Source of the DNA: Aquamicrobium sp. LC103
GTDB taxonomy: Bacteria; Pseudomonadota; Alphaproteobacteria; Rhizobiales; Rhizobiaceae
Assembly (NCBI RefSeq): GCF_001014615.2
Contig: NZ_LBCQ02000001.1
Span: 186,001-250,000 of the forward strand
Reading direction: 5' to 3'
DNA length: 64,000 nucleotides
The translations under genes and the position numbers were made by a program. The notes beneath the pieces were generated by a model. The model was given only the letters and a program-made list of their open reading frames with translations, had not been told where the DNA came from and ran no database searches. Shown one piece after another: positions 34,147-43,099 of the stretch (position 1 is its first letter; every line of letters starts with the position of its first letter).

Positions 34147-34195
34147 GGCAAAAATCACGGCGTCCGCAAGACGCGTTTCGGAAGACCTGCCCTTG

Positions 34196-34861
34196 TCATG
34201 CTCCCACGGCCGCGGGCACCGCGCATTCGACGCCCGTGCCCTTCAATCCGCAATAGCCGTAAGGGTTCTTGGCGAGATATTGCTGGTGGTCCTCCTCGGC
34301 GAAATAGAAGGTCGGCGCGGGAATGATCTCGGTCGTGATCTTCCCTCGGCCCGCCTGCTTGAGCGCGGCTTCGTAGGCTTCCTTCGAGGCGAGCGCCTCG
34401 GCCTCCTGCGCCTCGCTGGTCGTGTAGATCGCGGAGCGATAGGTGGTGCCGACGTCGTTGCCCTGGCGCATGCCCTGGGTCGGGTCGTGGCTTTCCCAGA
34501 AGATCTTCAGGAGATCGGCATGGGAGACCTCGGCCGGGTCGTAGGCGACCAGCACGATCTCGGCATGGCCGGTCAGCCCGGTGCAGGTTTCCTGATAGGT
34601 CGGATTGGGCGTGTGTCCGCCGGCATAGCCCACCGCCGTCACCCACACGCCCGGCGTCTGCCAGAACAGGCGCTCGGCGCCCCAGAAACAACCCATGCCG
34701 AAATAGGCGATCTCGAACCCTTCCGGGTAGGGGCCCTTGAGCGGCCGTTTCGAGACATGATGCTTCGTCGCCGTCGCAATGGCGCCGTCGCGGCCCGGCA
34801 GCGCCTCCGCGGCGGTCGGCAGCTTGAGCTTCCTGTTCAGCATGTCGCTCAGAAAGAACAT
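34196..34861 (-). CDS. msrA: Peptide methionine sulfoxide reductase A
   Basis: The 221-residue MsrA has the catalytic motif [13 protein letters not shown] with nucleophile C58, the substrate-site region [27 protein letters not shown], and resolving cysteines near the C-terminus ([15 protein letters not shown]). About 50 residues precede the catalytic core, longer than the minimal enzyme but common in alphaproteobacteria. It repairs methionine-S-sulfoxide. It lies 31 bases after a small membrane protein gene on the same strand. Confidence 0.96.
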   Translation of the reverse strand: MFFLSDMLNRKLKLPTAAEALPGRDGAIATATKHHVSKRPLKGPYPEGFEIAYFGMGCFWGAERLFWQTPGVWVTAVGYAGGHTPNPTYQETCTGLTGHAEIVLVAYDPAEVSHADLLKIFWESHDPTQGMRQGNDVGTTYRSAIYTTSEAQEAEALASKEAYEAALKQAGRGKITTEIIPAPTFYFAEEDHQQYLAKNPYGYCGLKGTGVECAVPAAVGA

Positions 34862-34892
34862 GGCATCACTCCTTGATTCGACGCCCCGCGGT

Positions 34893-35216
34893 TCAATTCT
34901 CCAGCGCGAACCGCACCTTTCCACGGGGCCGGCGCCCGATGGCGTAGAGGATCAGCGCGAGGCCCAGGAAAACGGCGAAGCCGGGCAGCGTCAGCATCGG
35001 CATCACCACATGGTCCCAAAGAAAGCCGGGCAGATTGGCGGCAAAAAACGCTTCAAGCCGTTCGAGCGAGGCGGGCGCGGTCTCCATCCAGCTTTCGCCG
35101 AGCGGCGTCATCACCCAGGCGTCGGCGGCGATGGAGCGCGTCGCGTCGATCACCATCATGATCACGGCGATGGCGAGCGCGATGGTCGCGAGAAGACGAA
35201 ACAGGGTCCTTATCAT
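34893..35216 (-). CDS. Small two-helix membrane protein, unknown function
   Basis: A 107-residue protein with one N-terminal hydrophobic segment ([20 protein letters not shown]), a roughly 45-residue extracytoplasmic loop rich in Ala and Trp, and a second hydrophobic segment ([19 protein letters not shown]) followed by a basic tail [10 protein letters not shown] do not recognise a named family with certainty; similar short proteins are annotated as conserved membrane proteins in rhizobia. It probably shares a transcript with msrA. Confidence 0.75.
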   Translation of the reverse strand: MIRTLFRLLATIALAIAVIMMVIDATRSIAADAWVMTPLGESWMETAPASLERLEAFFAANLPGFLWDHVVMPMLTLPGFAVFLGLALILYAIGRRPRGKVRFALEN

Positions 35217-35448
35217 CGCTCCAACCTGTCACAAGGGGGCCGGTTCGGGAACCGGGCCGCCCCCTTCAGATAAGTCGGCGCCGTCCGCTTGGCAATCGCC
35301 TCGCGCCCGCCGCACCGGAAATCGAAACGGCGCGCAGGCATGAATTGCTAAAAGCCGTGCAAAGAAGATCGAAAGACGGCTTGGCATTCGCCGCCGGATC
35401 GACTAGATGAGCCCCGTGCGCGGCTGGCGATGCCTCCCGCGCCGGCGT

Positions 35449-35538
35449 GGTGAGGTGGCCGAGTGGTTGAAGGCGCACGCCTGGAACGCGTGTATACGGG
35501 AAACCGTATCGAGGGTTCGAATCCCTCTCTCACCGCCA
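35449..35538 (+). tRNA. tRNA-Ser, anticodon GGA
   Basis: A 90-base class II tRNA. The acceptor arms GGTGAGG and TCTCACC pair, followed by discriminator G and an encoded CCA. The anticodon stem CACGC/GCGTG encloses CTGGAAC, giving anticodon GGA at 35483-35485. The long variable arm (TATACGG/CCGTAT) is characteristic of serine tRNAs, and the T arm reads GAGGGTTCGAATCCCTC. Confidence 0.97.
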
Positions 35539-35855
35539 TTTGCCGCCGATTGCCTTCTATGGTGCGATACTGCCGCCGATTACCGTATTCGCGGCACACG
35601 GTGTCGAGAACCGTCGATTCCACGCTACAGCCCGATATGTCTTGAGGATCAGCGACGGCTGCTATCGACCCCGTTTCGGACATCAGACGCTGCATTGCGT
35701 AATCCCGGAAGCTGCCATCGCCAGGAACGGGCTGACGGCATAATTGGCCCTGCTCAAATCATACCATCGCCCTTGGCTTGCCTTCTCTGTCGCCCAAGCA
35801 TTGGGGATGCGCTACCGCTCGCGAAAAAGTCGCCATGGGCACCAAGAAGACGTCT
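35539..35855. other. Gap after tRNA-Ser, no gene recognised
   Basis: This 317-bp gap shows no coding pattern I can support. It contains two imperfect copies of TGCCGCCGATTGCC (35541 and 35570) right after the tRNA 3' end. No integrase remnant and no repeat of the tRNA 3' end were found elsewhere in the window. Confidence 0.5.
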
Positions 35856-36779
35856 TCAAGGGGCGGGTGCTTTCGAGACCATCGGGATCTGGTACCCATA
35901 CTGGCTCGGTGCGACACCGACAAAGCGGGAAAAGGCCACGCTGAAGGCGCTTGCCGAGCCGTAGCCAATGCGCCTAGCAATCTCTTTCATTCCGCCTTCC
36001 TTGCGGCGCAGCATGTCCTTGGCCAGCGCCATCCGCCACGACAGCAGATATTCCATGGGCGCCATGCCCGTCTGCTTTTGAAACCTGTCGAAGAACACCG
36101 ACCGTGACAGCATGGCAGTGGATGCCAGTTCCTCGACCGTCCAGGCCTTGGCGGGCTTCTCGTGCATCTGCCGAATTACCGGGCCGAGGTTCTTGTCGGC
36201 TAGGCCCCGCAACAGGCCGGGCGTTTCCAATCCGGCGGCATCCGAGCGCAACGCCTCGATCAGCAGCAGCTGCAACTGCCTTTCGAGCACGATCTCTTTT
36301 GCGGGCCTGTCCCCTTGGGCTTCCTCACGGATCATTTGCACAAGTGTGGTCAGGCGCGCCTGACCACACACATGCAGCAGGCACGGCAGGAGTGCGAAAA
36401 CCAGAGTTGTGTCTGGGGAGCCGAAAGCCAGCCGCCCGATCAGCACGCGCATATTGGGCATGCCGATTGGATCGCCATGTCGCGTTTCGTCGCCGAGCCG
36501 CGTGACACGAAGCGGGTCGTCATCTTCGTCGAGGTTCTCGGAGTTGCTCGACATGGTGAAGCGGTAGGCGGCCGGAATGAGCACGAAATCGTTCTCTTCC
36601 AGCTCAATGCTTGGCTGTCCGTTGATGGCGAGCCTTGCCGATCCTTCCAGGATGACCGCGAAGAACGGGCTTCCGTCGCCCGCTCCATCCACGCGCCAAT
36701 TGCCGGATCCGCTCGCCGCCTTGGAGAAGGAAAGGCTCGGCTGAAGCATGCTGACTATTTCGGCAAGGGGGTCGATCAA
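35856..36779 (-). CDS. AraC family transcriptional regulator with cupin domain
   Basis: The protein (307 residues from the proposed TTG at 36779) has an N-terminal cupin_6 domain (FFAVILEGSARLAINGQPSIELEENDFVLIPAAY) and a C-terminal double helix-turn-helix (WTVEELASTAMLSRSVFFDRFQKQTGMAPMEYLLSWRMALAKDMLRR, then EIARRIGYGSASAFSVAFSRFVGVAPSQY). The family normally starts near DPLAEIVSMLQP, which is why TTG 36779 (giving MIDPLAEIVSM) is proposed; the first ATG is at 36749. It is divergent from a short-chain dehydrogenase at 36877, its likely target (inference). Confidence 0.88.
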   Translation of the reverse strand: MIDPLAEIVSMLQPSLSFSKAASGSGNWRVDGAGDGSPFFAVILEGSARLAINGQPSIELEENDFVLIPAAYRFTMSSNSENLDEDDDPLRVTRLGDETRHGDPIGMPNMRVLIGRLAFGSPDTTLVFALLPCLLHVCGQARLTTLVQMIREEAQGDRPAKEIVLERQLQLLLIEALRSDAAGLETPGLLRGLADKNLGPVIRQMHEKPAKAWTVEELASTAMLSRSVFFDRFQKQTGMAPMEYLLSWRMALAKDMLRRKEGGMKEIARRIGYGSASAFSVAFSRFVGVAPSQYGYQIPMVSKAPAP

Positions 36780-36876
36780 CCGGACGTTCTCTAATGAAAT
36801 TAGGATGCGCCATGATAGCACGTCCCGGGTTCTCGGTCCACATAAGGGGCGTTCAAACATCTTGAAAGGACTTGCC

Positions 36877-37623
36877 ATGAAAACGGTACTCATTACCGGC
36901 TGCTCTTCCGGCTTTGGCCTCGATACCGCGAAATATTTCCTCGATCGTGGCTGGAAGGTCGTCGCGACCATGCGCTCACCACGCAGCGACCTGCTACCCC
37001 AATCGGACAAGCTGGTCGTGCTGCCGCTCGACGTCACTGATGACGAGAGCGTTCGCGATGCCGTCGAGGCGGCGGGGCCGATCGACGTGCTGGTCAACAA
37101 TGCTGGGATCGGCTGGCTCAATGCCCTTGAAGGCACTCCAATCGATGTTGCCCGGTCCGTCTTCGAGACCAATACGCTTGGCACCATGCGCATGATCGGC
37201 GCCGTCCTGCCCCAGTTTCGGGAGAGAAAGGCTGGCCTTATCATCAACGTGACCTCGAGCGTCACGATGAAACCGCTGCCGCTCCTTTCGGTCTATACCG
37301 CCAGCAAGGCAGCCGTGAACGCCTTCACGGAATCCCTGGCGCTGGAACTCGCTCCCTTTGGAATCGCGGTCAGGATCGTGCTGCCTGGCGCCGCACCGGA
37401 CACAAGCTTCGGCAGCACCGCGCTTTCACGACTGCAGGAAAACGGGGGCTTCCCCGCCGCCTATGCCGAGTTCGCCAATGGTGTGATCGCGGCCATGCGG
37501 ACGTCGGGCGCCCCCAAGACCCTTTCCTCGGACGTCGCGGAAGTCGTCTGGCGCGCGGCAACCGATCCATCTGCCCCGATGCGCATCCCAGCAGGCGCCG
37601 ACGCGGTTGCGCTGGACCATTAG
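36877..37623 (+). CDS. Short-chain dehydrogenase/reductase (divergent from AraC regulator)
   Basis: The 248-residue SDR starts MKTVLITGCSSGFGLDTAKYF (cofactor motif TGxxxGxG), then DVTDDES, the NNAG motif (VLVNNAGIGWL), the catalytic Ser region (INVTSSVTMK) and YTASKAAV with Tyr and Lys of the active site. SDRs reduce or oxidise alcohols and ketones with NAD(P). GAAAGGA precedes the start. An earlier in-frame ATG at 36748 was rejected because it lies within the divergent regulator region. Confidence 0.92.
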   Translation: MKTVLITGCSSGFGLDTAKYFLDRGWKVVATMRSPRSDLLPQSDKLVVLPLDVTDDESVRDAVEAAGPIDVLVNNAGIGWLNALEGTPIDVARSVFETNTLGTMRMIGAVLPQFRERKAGLIINVTSSVTMKPLPLLSVYTASKAAVNAFTESLALELAPFGIAVRIVLPGAAPDTSFGSTALSRLQENGGFPAAYAEFANGVIAAMRTSGAPKTLSSDVAEVVWRAATDPSAPMRIPAGADAVALDH

Positions 37624-37792
37624 GTCAGGACCCAGCCTTCCAGACTGACGTCCGATGCAGGGCCGAGTGGATCTGCATCGGGCGAGATCACCATCTCCCA
37701 CGGGCTCCGTCCGCAAGAACATGACAATGAGCTGACGGTCTTCTTCCCACCCCGTTGCGGACCTTCGATCGAAGACTCAATTTAGCCTGCCA

Positions 37793-38104
37793 TCATCGGC
37801 GGTAGAGGATCATGCCGGCGTGATGGAGTACGTCGTCGATGAAGTCGCCATCGGCTGTGAAGCCGGTGTCGTCCCAATATTCGATGTGCGTGCCGGTCAC
37901 TTCGTAGCGGCCTTCGTAGGCGCGCTCGCGTGTCCCGCGCGCTTCCACATAGCGACCGTTGGGAAGGAGCTCGTGGCGGATGTATCCGTCCTCGGTCACC
38001 CAGAGACCGACATAGGGATGGTTGGCCTGCATTTCCGTTTCCCCGGCCGTTGCGGGTTGGGCCATAAACGTTGCGGCAACCAGGGCTGCAAATATGCGCT
38101 GCAC
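37793..38104 (-). CDS. Exported Atu4866-like protein
   Basis: This 103-residue protein has a signal peptide (MQRIFAALVAATFMAQPATA) and a compact beta domain: NHPYVGLWVTEDGYIRHELLPNGRYVEARGTRERAYEGRYEVTGTHIEYWDDTGFTADGDF. It resembles the Agrobacterium Atu4866 family of small calycin-like proteins of unknown ligand. It lies about 85 bp downstream of the SnoaL-like gene on the same strand. Confidence 0.82.
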   Translation of the reverse strand: MQRIFAALVAATFMAQPATAGETEMQANHPYVGLWVTEDGYIRHELLPNGRYVEARGTRERAYEGRYEVTGTHIEYWDDTGFTADGDFIDDVLHHAGMILYRR

Positions 38105-38188
38105 GGTCGAATTCCTCGTTCAATGCCTCGGTGTCGTCAGTGAGGGAACGGCCGCCCGATGCGGCCGTCCCCGGTGAGGTCCGATGTC

Positions 38189-38716
38189 CTACTGCCGGCG
38201 CGGTTCGTTGTTGTCGACGACTTCCTGGTAGGCGACGAGATCGAGAAAGGCCTCGGCCTCGACGACCGATCCGTCCTCCATCCGGAAGATCCACACGAAC
38301 TGGTTGCGGTAGGGCGCGCCCGACGTCGTGGTGGCCGCGGCGTCGAAGCGGACGATGACCCTGTCCTCGACGGCCCAGACATGGTGAACCTCCGGCGTCA
38401 GCGGAGACGCCAGGCGGCTGACGAGCGGGACCGATCCGCGCTGCACGAAGTCCTCGACGCCGTCGTAGGTATCGGCGACCGGGCCGGAACCGTGGATCGT
38501 CCAACGGACGTCCGGGGAGAGCAGGTCGAAGACATTGCCGCTTCCGGCTGCCCATTGCTCGAACGCCTCGCGCACGACGGCTTCGTTGCGGATTTCGGCT
38601 TCCGGCGCGGCGATGGTGCTGGCCTGCGCCGGTGCAACAGCAACGACGAATGCCAGGGCAGTCAGCAGATTGCGGGCGGCGGCTGGCCTGTTTCCGGTCC
38701 TCGAGGCAAAAATCAT
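38189..38716 (-). CDS. Exported SnoaL/NTF2-like protein
   Basis: The 175-residue protein carries a signal sequence (AARNLLTALAFVVAVAPAQAS) and one NTF2-fold module: NEAVVREAFEQWAAGSGNVFDLLSPDVRWTIHGSGPVADTYDGVEDFVQ, then VWAVEDRVIVRFDAAATT and FVWIFRMEDGSVVEAEAFLDLVAYQEVV. This is the nuclear-transport-factor-2/SnoaL layout. The ligand is unknown; an exported SnoaL domain is not common. It lies between the Atu4866-like gene and an SDR on the same strand. Confidence 0.85.
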   Translation of the reverse strand: MIFASRTGNRPAAARNLLTALAFVVAVAPAQASTIAAPEAEIRNEAVVREAFEQWAAGSGNVFDLLSPDVRWTIHGSGPVADTYDGVEDFVQRGSVPLVSRLASPLTPEVHHVWAVEDRVIVRFDAAATTTSGAPYRNQFVWIFRMEDGSVVEAEAFLDLVAYQEVVDNNEPRRQ

Positions 38717-38820
38717 GAGTTCACTCCATTCTTGAAGGTTGCGGGTATGACCGGGACACGATCGTGCCCCTCCAGCCAGAGCAGCCGCCACAGGGCCACT
38801 TGGCATCTGGGTAGCCGGCA

Positions 38821-39543
38821 TCAATTTGCCGATGCGGTCGGCCGGATGGTGATCTCGGTCGTATCGACGCCCGCCGGTGCCTCGATCACATGCCGCACCG
38901 CACGTGCTATGTCGGCAGGCTGAAGCGCGACGGCGCGATAGGCGTCCATGACGGCCATGGTTTCTTCATGGGTGATGGTCGAGGCGAGTTCGCTTTCGAC
39001 GACACCTGGATTGACGCAGGTGACGCGGATGTTCGTGCTTTCCTGCCGCAGCCCGTCCGAGATCGCCCGGACCGCGAATTTCGTGGCGCAATAGACCGCC
39101 GCCGTCGGCACGACCTGCAGCGCGCCGATTGAACCGATGTTGATGATCTGGCCGCTGCCCTGCGCTTCCATGATCGGCAGCACCGCGCCGATGCCCCAGA
39201 GCACGCCCTTGATGTTGACGTCCACCATGCGCTCCCACTCGTCCTGCTTGCCGGCGGCAAGCGGCGAGAGCGGCATCACGCCGGCATTGTTGACGAGGAC
39301 GTCGATGCGTCCCCATTTCTCCATTGCCGCCTGGGCGAAGGCGGTCATGGACGAGCGGTCGGTAACGTCCAGCGATCGTGCCTCCACGATGCCGCCCGCG
39401 TCACGGATGTCTGCCGCGACGGCCTCGATGCGGTCCAGGCGGCGAGCGCCCAGCAACACCTTCGCCCCGGCACCCGCAAGCTCTCGGGCTATGCCTTCGC
39501 CGATGCCGCTGGAGGCGCCGGTGACAAGGATGATCTTCTCCAT
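38821..39543 (-). CDS. Short-chain dehydrogenase/reductase (divergent from LysR regulator)
   Basis: A 240-residue SDR: MEKIILVTGASSGIGEGIARELAGAGAKVLLGARRLDRIE (NADP-type, Arg after the second strand), VLVNNAGVMPLSPL, INIGSIGALQ and the active site VYCATKFAVRAISDGL. It starts 98 bp from the LysR gene on the other strand and is likely its target (inference). SDRs of this group (RhbD/YdfG-like) act on small hydroxy or keto compounds. Confidence 0.92.
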   Translation of the reverse strand: MEKIILVTGASSGIGEGIARELAGAGAKVLLGARRLDRIEAVAADIRDAGGIVEARSLDVTDRSSMTAFAQAAMEKWGRIDVLVNNAGVMPLSPLAAGKQDEWERMVDVNIKGVLWGIGAVLPIMEAQGSGQIINIGSIGALQVVPTAAVYCATKFAVRAISDGLRQESTNIRVTCVNPGVVESELASTITHEETMAVMDAYRAVALQPADIARAVRHVIEAPAGVDTTEITIRPTASAN

Positions 39544-39641
39544 TTACGTACTCCCTGCATGCGTTCGGAGAGAAGATGGACGCTCGCGACCGGTGATGGT
39601 ATCCGTCGCCTGCTGGACTGAATGGTTAGCGTTGCTGGACA

Positions 39642-40535
39642 ATGAAGATCGATCTCAACCTCCTGCCGCTCTTTCTTGCCGTCGCGGAAGAGCACAATTT
39701 CCGGGCCGCCGCCGATCGGCTGGGCGTGACGCGCTCGGCCGTCAGCCAGGGGATGCGACGGCTCGAGGACGTCTTCGGTACGGCGCTCGTGATGCGAACG
39801 ACGCGTTCCGTGCGCCTGACGGAAGCTGGGGAGCGCCTGCACGACGCCCTGTCCCAGCCGTTCTCGGATATCGAAACCGCGCTTGAAAGCGTGTCGGCGG
39901 AAAATGCGCCGCGCGGGCTCCTCAGGATCGCCGCCACCTCAATCGCCGAGCAGTTCCTTTCGGGACCGCTCATCGCCTCCTTTGCAGAGGCCAATCCAGG
40001 CGTGACGATCGACGTCACGGTCACCGACGAGGAGTTCGACATCGTCGCGGCCGGCTACGACGCGGGCGTCAGGCTGGGCGAGGTGATCGAGCAGGACATG
40101 ATCGCCATCCCCATAACCGGCGATCAGCGGGAGATGGTCGTCGCAAGCCCGACCTATCTTGCCGCCCGCGGAGTGCCGGCGCATCCGCGCGAACTCGTCC
40201 ATCACCGCTGTATCGGCTGGCGTCCCGCGCCCAATGTCGCGCCCTATCGCTGGGAATTCGAGGAGAACGGCATTCCCTTCGATGTGGCGGTCGAGCCCCA
40301 GGTCACCACCAACGACCTGCGCCTGATGCTGCGCACCGCGCTTGCCGGAGGCGGCATCACCTTCGCGCCGGAGGAGACGTTCCGGCCGTTCGTGGAATCA
40401 GGCGAACTGGTGCCTCTGCTTGGCGACTTCCTGCCGCCGTTCCCGGGGTTTTTCCTGTACTTCCCGCAGCGCCGCAACATGGCCCTCAAACTGCGGGCGC
40501 TGATCGAGCACATAAGACGCTCGAACTCCCGTTGA
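39642..40535 (+). CDS. LysR family transcriptional regulator
   Basis: The 297-residue protein has the LysR winged helix (LNLLPLFLAVAEEHNFRAAADRLGVTRSAVSQGMRRLEDVFGTALVMRTTRSVRLTEAGERL, residues 4-65) and a substrate-binding domain (ENAPRGLLRIAATSIAEQFLSG... AFPRGGGITFAPEET-like region near the end). It belongs to the DsdC/PcaQ-like branch that pairs with SDR genes. It likely controls the divergent SDR at 38821. Confidence 0.92.
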   Translation: MKIDLNLLPLFLAVAEEHNFRAAADRLGVTRSAVSQGMRRLEDVFGTALVMRTTRSVRLTEAGERLHDALSQPFSDIETALESVSAENAPRGLLRIAATSIAEQFLSGPLIASFAEANPGVTIDVTVTDEEFDIVAAGYDAGVRLGEVIEQDMIAIPITGDQREMVVASPTYLAARGVPAHPRELVHHRCIGWRPAPNVAPYRWEFEENGIPFDVAVEPQVTTNDLRLMLRTALAGGGITFAPEETFRPFVESGELVPLLGDFLPPFPGFFLYFPQRRNMALKLRALIEHIRRSNSR

Positions 40536-40651
40536 ACGGCACATGGGGTTCAGCCGGGTTTCGATCGCATCTCCGTCTTTGAAACACGGAAGCACGCAGC
40601 AAGGCGAATCCTGTGGGCAGATGCCGCTCCTGCCCGCATCGATGGCAGGAG

Positions 40652-41380
40652 CTACCAGGGGGCGTTACCTGCTGGCTCCACAAAGCGGCCCGACACCGCA
40701 TCGTCACCAAGCAAAGCATATTCGACCGGAAGCCGTGCACCTTCTTCCGGCGTCATGAAGCCGTTATGGGCGGTAAGGTCGGTCCTGACGTAACCAGGCG
40801 CCACCGAATTGACGGCGATCGAAGTTCCCCTCAGCTCCGCTGCCAACTGCACCGTCAGCATGTTGAGGGCCGCCTTGGAGGCATTGTAGCCGATCAGCCG
40901 GGCTTCATAGTAGGGCGAGGTCGGGTCGCCATTGATCGCCAGCGAGCCCAAGGTGGTGGCTAGGTTGACGATGCGGCCCGCCCGCGACCTGCGCAGCAGC
41001 GGCAGCATCGCCTGCGTCACCGCCAGGGTGCCGATGAAGTTGGTTTCCATGAGCCGGCGCGCCGCCGCTATCGGCGCAGCGGACGGCGGGCCGTCGGCGG
41101 CATCGACGATGCCGGCATTGTTCACCAGAATGTCGAGCCGGCCATACCTGGCGGCGATATTCTCGGCGGCAGCAGCGATAGTCGTCTCGTCATTCAGGTC
41201 GATCCCGATGGCTTCCACATCCAGCCCGGCACCTGCCAACGCGCTCGCTGCGTCCCGGCCGCGCCGCATGTCGCGGGCACCCATCAGCACGGCGACACCG
41301 GACTGCGCCAACCGGCGGGCGATCTCGAGCCCGATGCCCTTGTTGGCACCGGTAACCAGAGCGATTTTCGTATGGGTCAT
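40652..41380 (-). CDS. Short-chain dehydrogenase/reductase (divergent from TetR regulator)
   Basis: A 242-residue SDR: MTHTKIALVTGANKGIGLEIARRLAQSGVAVLMGARDMRRG, ILVNNAGIVDAADGPP, IVNLATTLGSL and the active site IGYNASKAALNMLTVQLA. The N-terminus and NADP-binding Arg suggest carbonyl-reductase activity. It is divergent from the TetR gene at 41453 with a 72-bp promoter region. Confidence 0.92.
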   Translation of the reverse strand: MTHTKIALVTGANKGIGLEIARRLAQSGVAVLMGARDMRRGRDAASALAGAGLDVEAIGIDLNDETTIAAAAENIAARYGRLDILVNNAGIVDAADGPPSAAPIAAARRLMETNFIGTLAVTQAMLPLLRRSRAGRIVNLATTLGSLAINGDPTSPYYEARLIGYNASKAALNMLTVQLAAELRGTSIAVNSVAPGYVRTDLTAHNGFMTPEEGARLPVEYALLGDDAVSGRFVEPAGNAPW

Positions 41381-41452
41381 TGAATTCCTTCAAAATGTTG
41401 GCCGAAAGCCCGGCTCAATATATGAAGGATCATTCGATTTTAGGATTCGCAT

Positions 41453-42082
41453 ATGGACGCGACACCACCCCGGCACCTCAATACCCGCAAAAAGCCGCGT
41501 CAGGCGCGCTCAGTGACCACGGTCGAGGCGATTTTCGAAGCGACCATTCAGGTTTTGCTCAGCGAAGGAATCCACCGGCTGACGACGACGCGGGTCGCCG
41601 AACGAGCGGGGGTGTCGGTTGGCACCATGTACCAGTATTTTCCGCACAAGCAGGCGCTGCTCTATGCGCTCAACGAGCGTTATCTGGACCTTCTGGCGGA
41701 ACGCGTGGAGCAGGCCTGTCGTGCGCATCATGGCGCCGTGAAAGAATCGATGGTCGAGGCACTCGTCACCACCTATTGGCAAGCCAAGACCGAGCGAAGC
41801 GATGTCACCCGCGCGCTCTACAATTCCGTGGTCGAACTCGACAATCAGGCGCTGATCGACGCTTTCGCCAAACGCATGGACGCGGCGACCAGCGCCATGC
41901 TGAAAAGCGCGCCCGACGCCGACTATGCCAACATCGACCTGGTCAATGTGACGCTCCTGTCCGTGATTTTCGGCACGGTGCGAAACGTGTTTGAACGCAA
42001 CCTGCCAGGATCCGAGCAGGAGGCCATACGCCGCGAACTCGTGACCATGTGCCTCGGCTATCTCAAAACGTCGGGAGGATAA
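41453..42082 (+). CDS. TetR family transcriptional regulator
   Basis: The 209-residue protein has a TetR helix-turn-helix (TVEAIFEATIQVLLSEGIHRLTTTRVAERAGVSVGTMYQYFPHKQALLYALNERYL, about residues 20-75) and a helical ligand domain. It is divergent from the SDR at 40652. An imperfect dyad (TCCTTCA at 41386 and TGAAGGA at 41422) in the shared promoter could be an operator, but no close match to a known TetR site is claimed. Confidence 0.9.
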   Translation: MDATPPRHLNTRKKPRQARSVTTVEAIFEATIQVLLSEGIHRLTTTRVAERAGVSVGTMYQYFPHKQALLYALNERYLDLLAERVEQACRAHHGAVKESMVEALVTTYWQAKTERSDVTRALYNSVVELDNQALIDAFAKRMDAATSAMLKSAPDADYANIDLVNVTLLSVIFGTVRNVFERNLPGSEQEAIRRELVTMCLGYLKTSGG

Positions 42083-42187
42083 AAGCCGCTGCTTTCGGCC
42101 CGCCATTTGCATCATCACCGAGCAGCATTGCAAACCGCCGAGTCCACGCCGCAGCCCGAGCCCAAAGCAGAAATTGCTCGCCCGTGT

Positions 42188-43081
42188 TCATGGTGCTGCT
42201 GTTCCGAGCGCGGCGGCCAGTAGATCGGTCAGGCCGCGCCCGGCGCTGCCGTCCTTGTCAAGGCGCGGATTGTAGATGGTGATCTCGATGCCGGCTGCCT
42301 TGCCGCTCGCCAAGGCAATCCGGAGCGCGGCCCCCAGCTCGTCCCACGACAACCCGCCCGGCACGCGGAAATCGACGGCCGGCATGATGGCGTCGTCGAG
42401 GCAGTCGGCGTCGAGGTGGATGAAGAAGCCGTCCAGTTCCGCTCGCGTCAGGTGATCAACCGCTTCGCGCGCGGCAGCCTCGATGCCCATCGCGCGCACG
42501 GCGGGTAGGTCAAGCGCCTTGAGCTCTTCGGGAAGCGGCCGGCTTCCATACTCCTCCTGATCCTCGTGATCGCGATATGCGAACGCGACAGCGTCTTCGG
42601 GACGGACCAGAGGGCCGCGACCTTCGATGTCGGTCAGGAGCGACGGACCGTGGCCGGTGACGAAGGCCAGGTCCATCGAGGCGCCCTCGCCATTGGGTTC
42701 CGCCTCGGGCTGGAAGAAATCGGCGTTGCCGTCGATAAAGAACAGGCCGTAGCGGCCGCGCCGTCGAAACGCGAGCATCGAGCCCAGCAGGATCGTGCAA
42801 TCGCCGCCCAGCACCACCGGAAACTCGCCGGCATCAAGCACCGCTTCCACCGCGTCGGCGAGCTTGGGCGACCACGCCGCAATCGCCCCGGCGTTCAGGA
42901 TGCCGGTCCCGGGATCGGGCGTCGGATCCTTCGCAGGCACCGCCAGCCGCGCGGCGTGGCGTGCGTGGATGCGCTCCGCAAGACCGAGACCCAGGAGCTT
43001 GTCGGGCAAGCGCTCCACACCGTCGGTCGCCAGGCCAAGCGTGGAAGGGGCTTCGACAATCGCATAGGGATGGGTCGGCAT
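42188..43081 (-). CDS. Arginase-family protein with altered metal-ligand residues
   Basis: The 297-residue protein has the ureohydrolase fold, but the canonical GGDHS reads GGDC (D94, C95) and DAHxD reads DGNAD (D117, N119, D121); the last ligand motif is kept as HLDADCLDD (about D224, D226). AAGIEITIYNPRLD at the end is the family C-terminal patch. Replacing two metal-binding His by Cys and Asn may change the metal or abolish classic manganese-dependent ureohydrolase activity. Such divergent members are widespread but uncharacterised. It converges with the TetR gene. Confidence 0.85.
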   Translation of the reverse strand: MPTHPYAIVEAPSTLGLATDGVERLPDKLLGLGLAERIHARHAARLAVPAKDPTPDPGTGILNAGAIAAWSPKLADAVEAVLDAGEFPVVLGGDCTILLGSMLAFRRRGRYGLFFIDGNADFFQPEAEPNGEGASMDLAFVTGHGPSLLTDIEGRGPLVRPEDAVAFAYRDHEDQEEYGSRPLPEELKALDLPAVRAMGIEAAAREAVDHLTRAELDGFFIHLDADCLDDAIMPAVDFRVPGGLSWDELGAALRIALASGKAAGIEITIYNPRLDKDGSAGRGLTDLLAAALGTAAP

Positions 43082-43099
43082 GCGCGCCTCCGTTGGGGA

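Noticed and set aside
35449-35583. Genomic island with attL/attR at tRNA-Ser
   Set aside because: No second copy of the tRNA 3' end and no integrase gene are present in the window.
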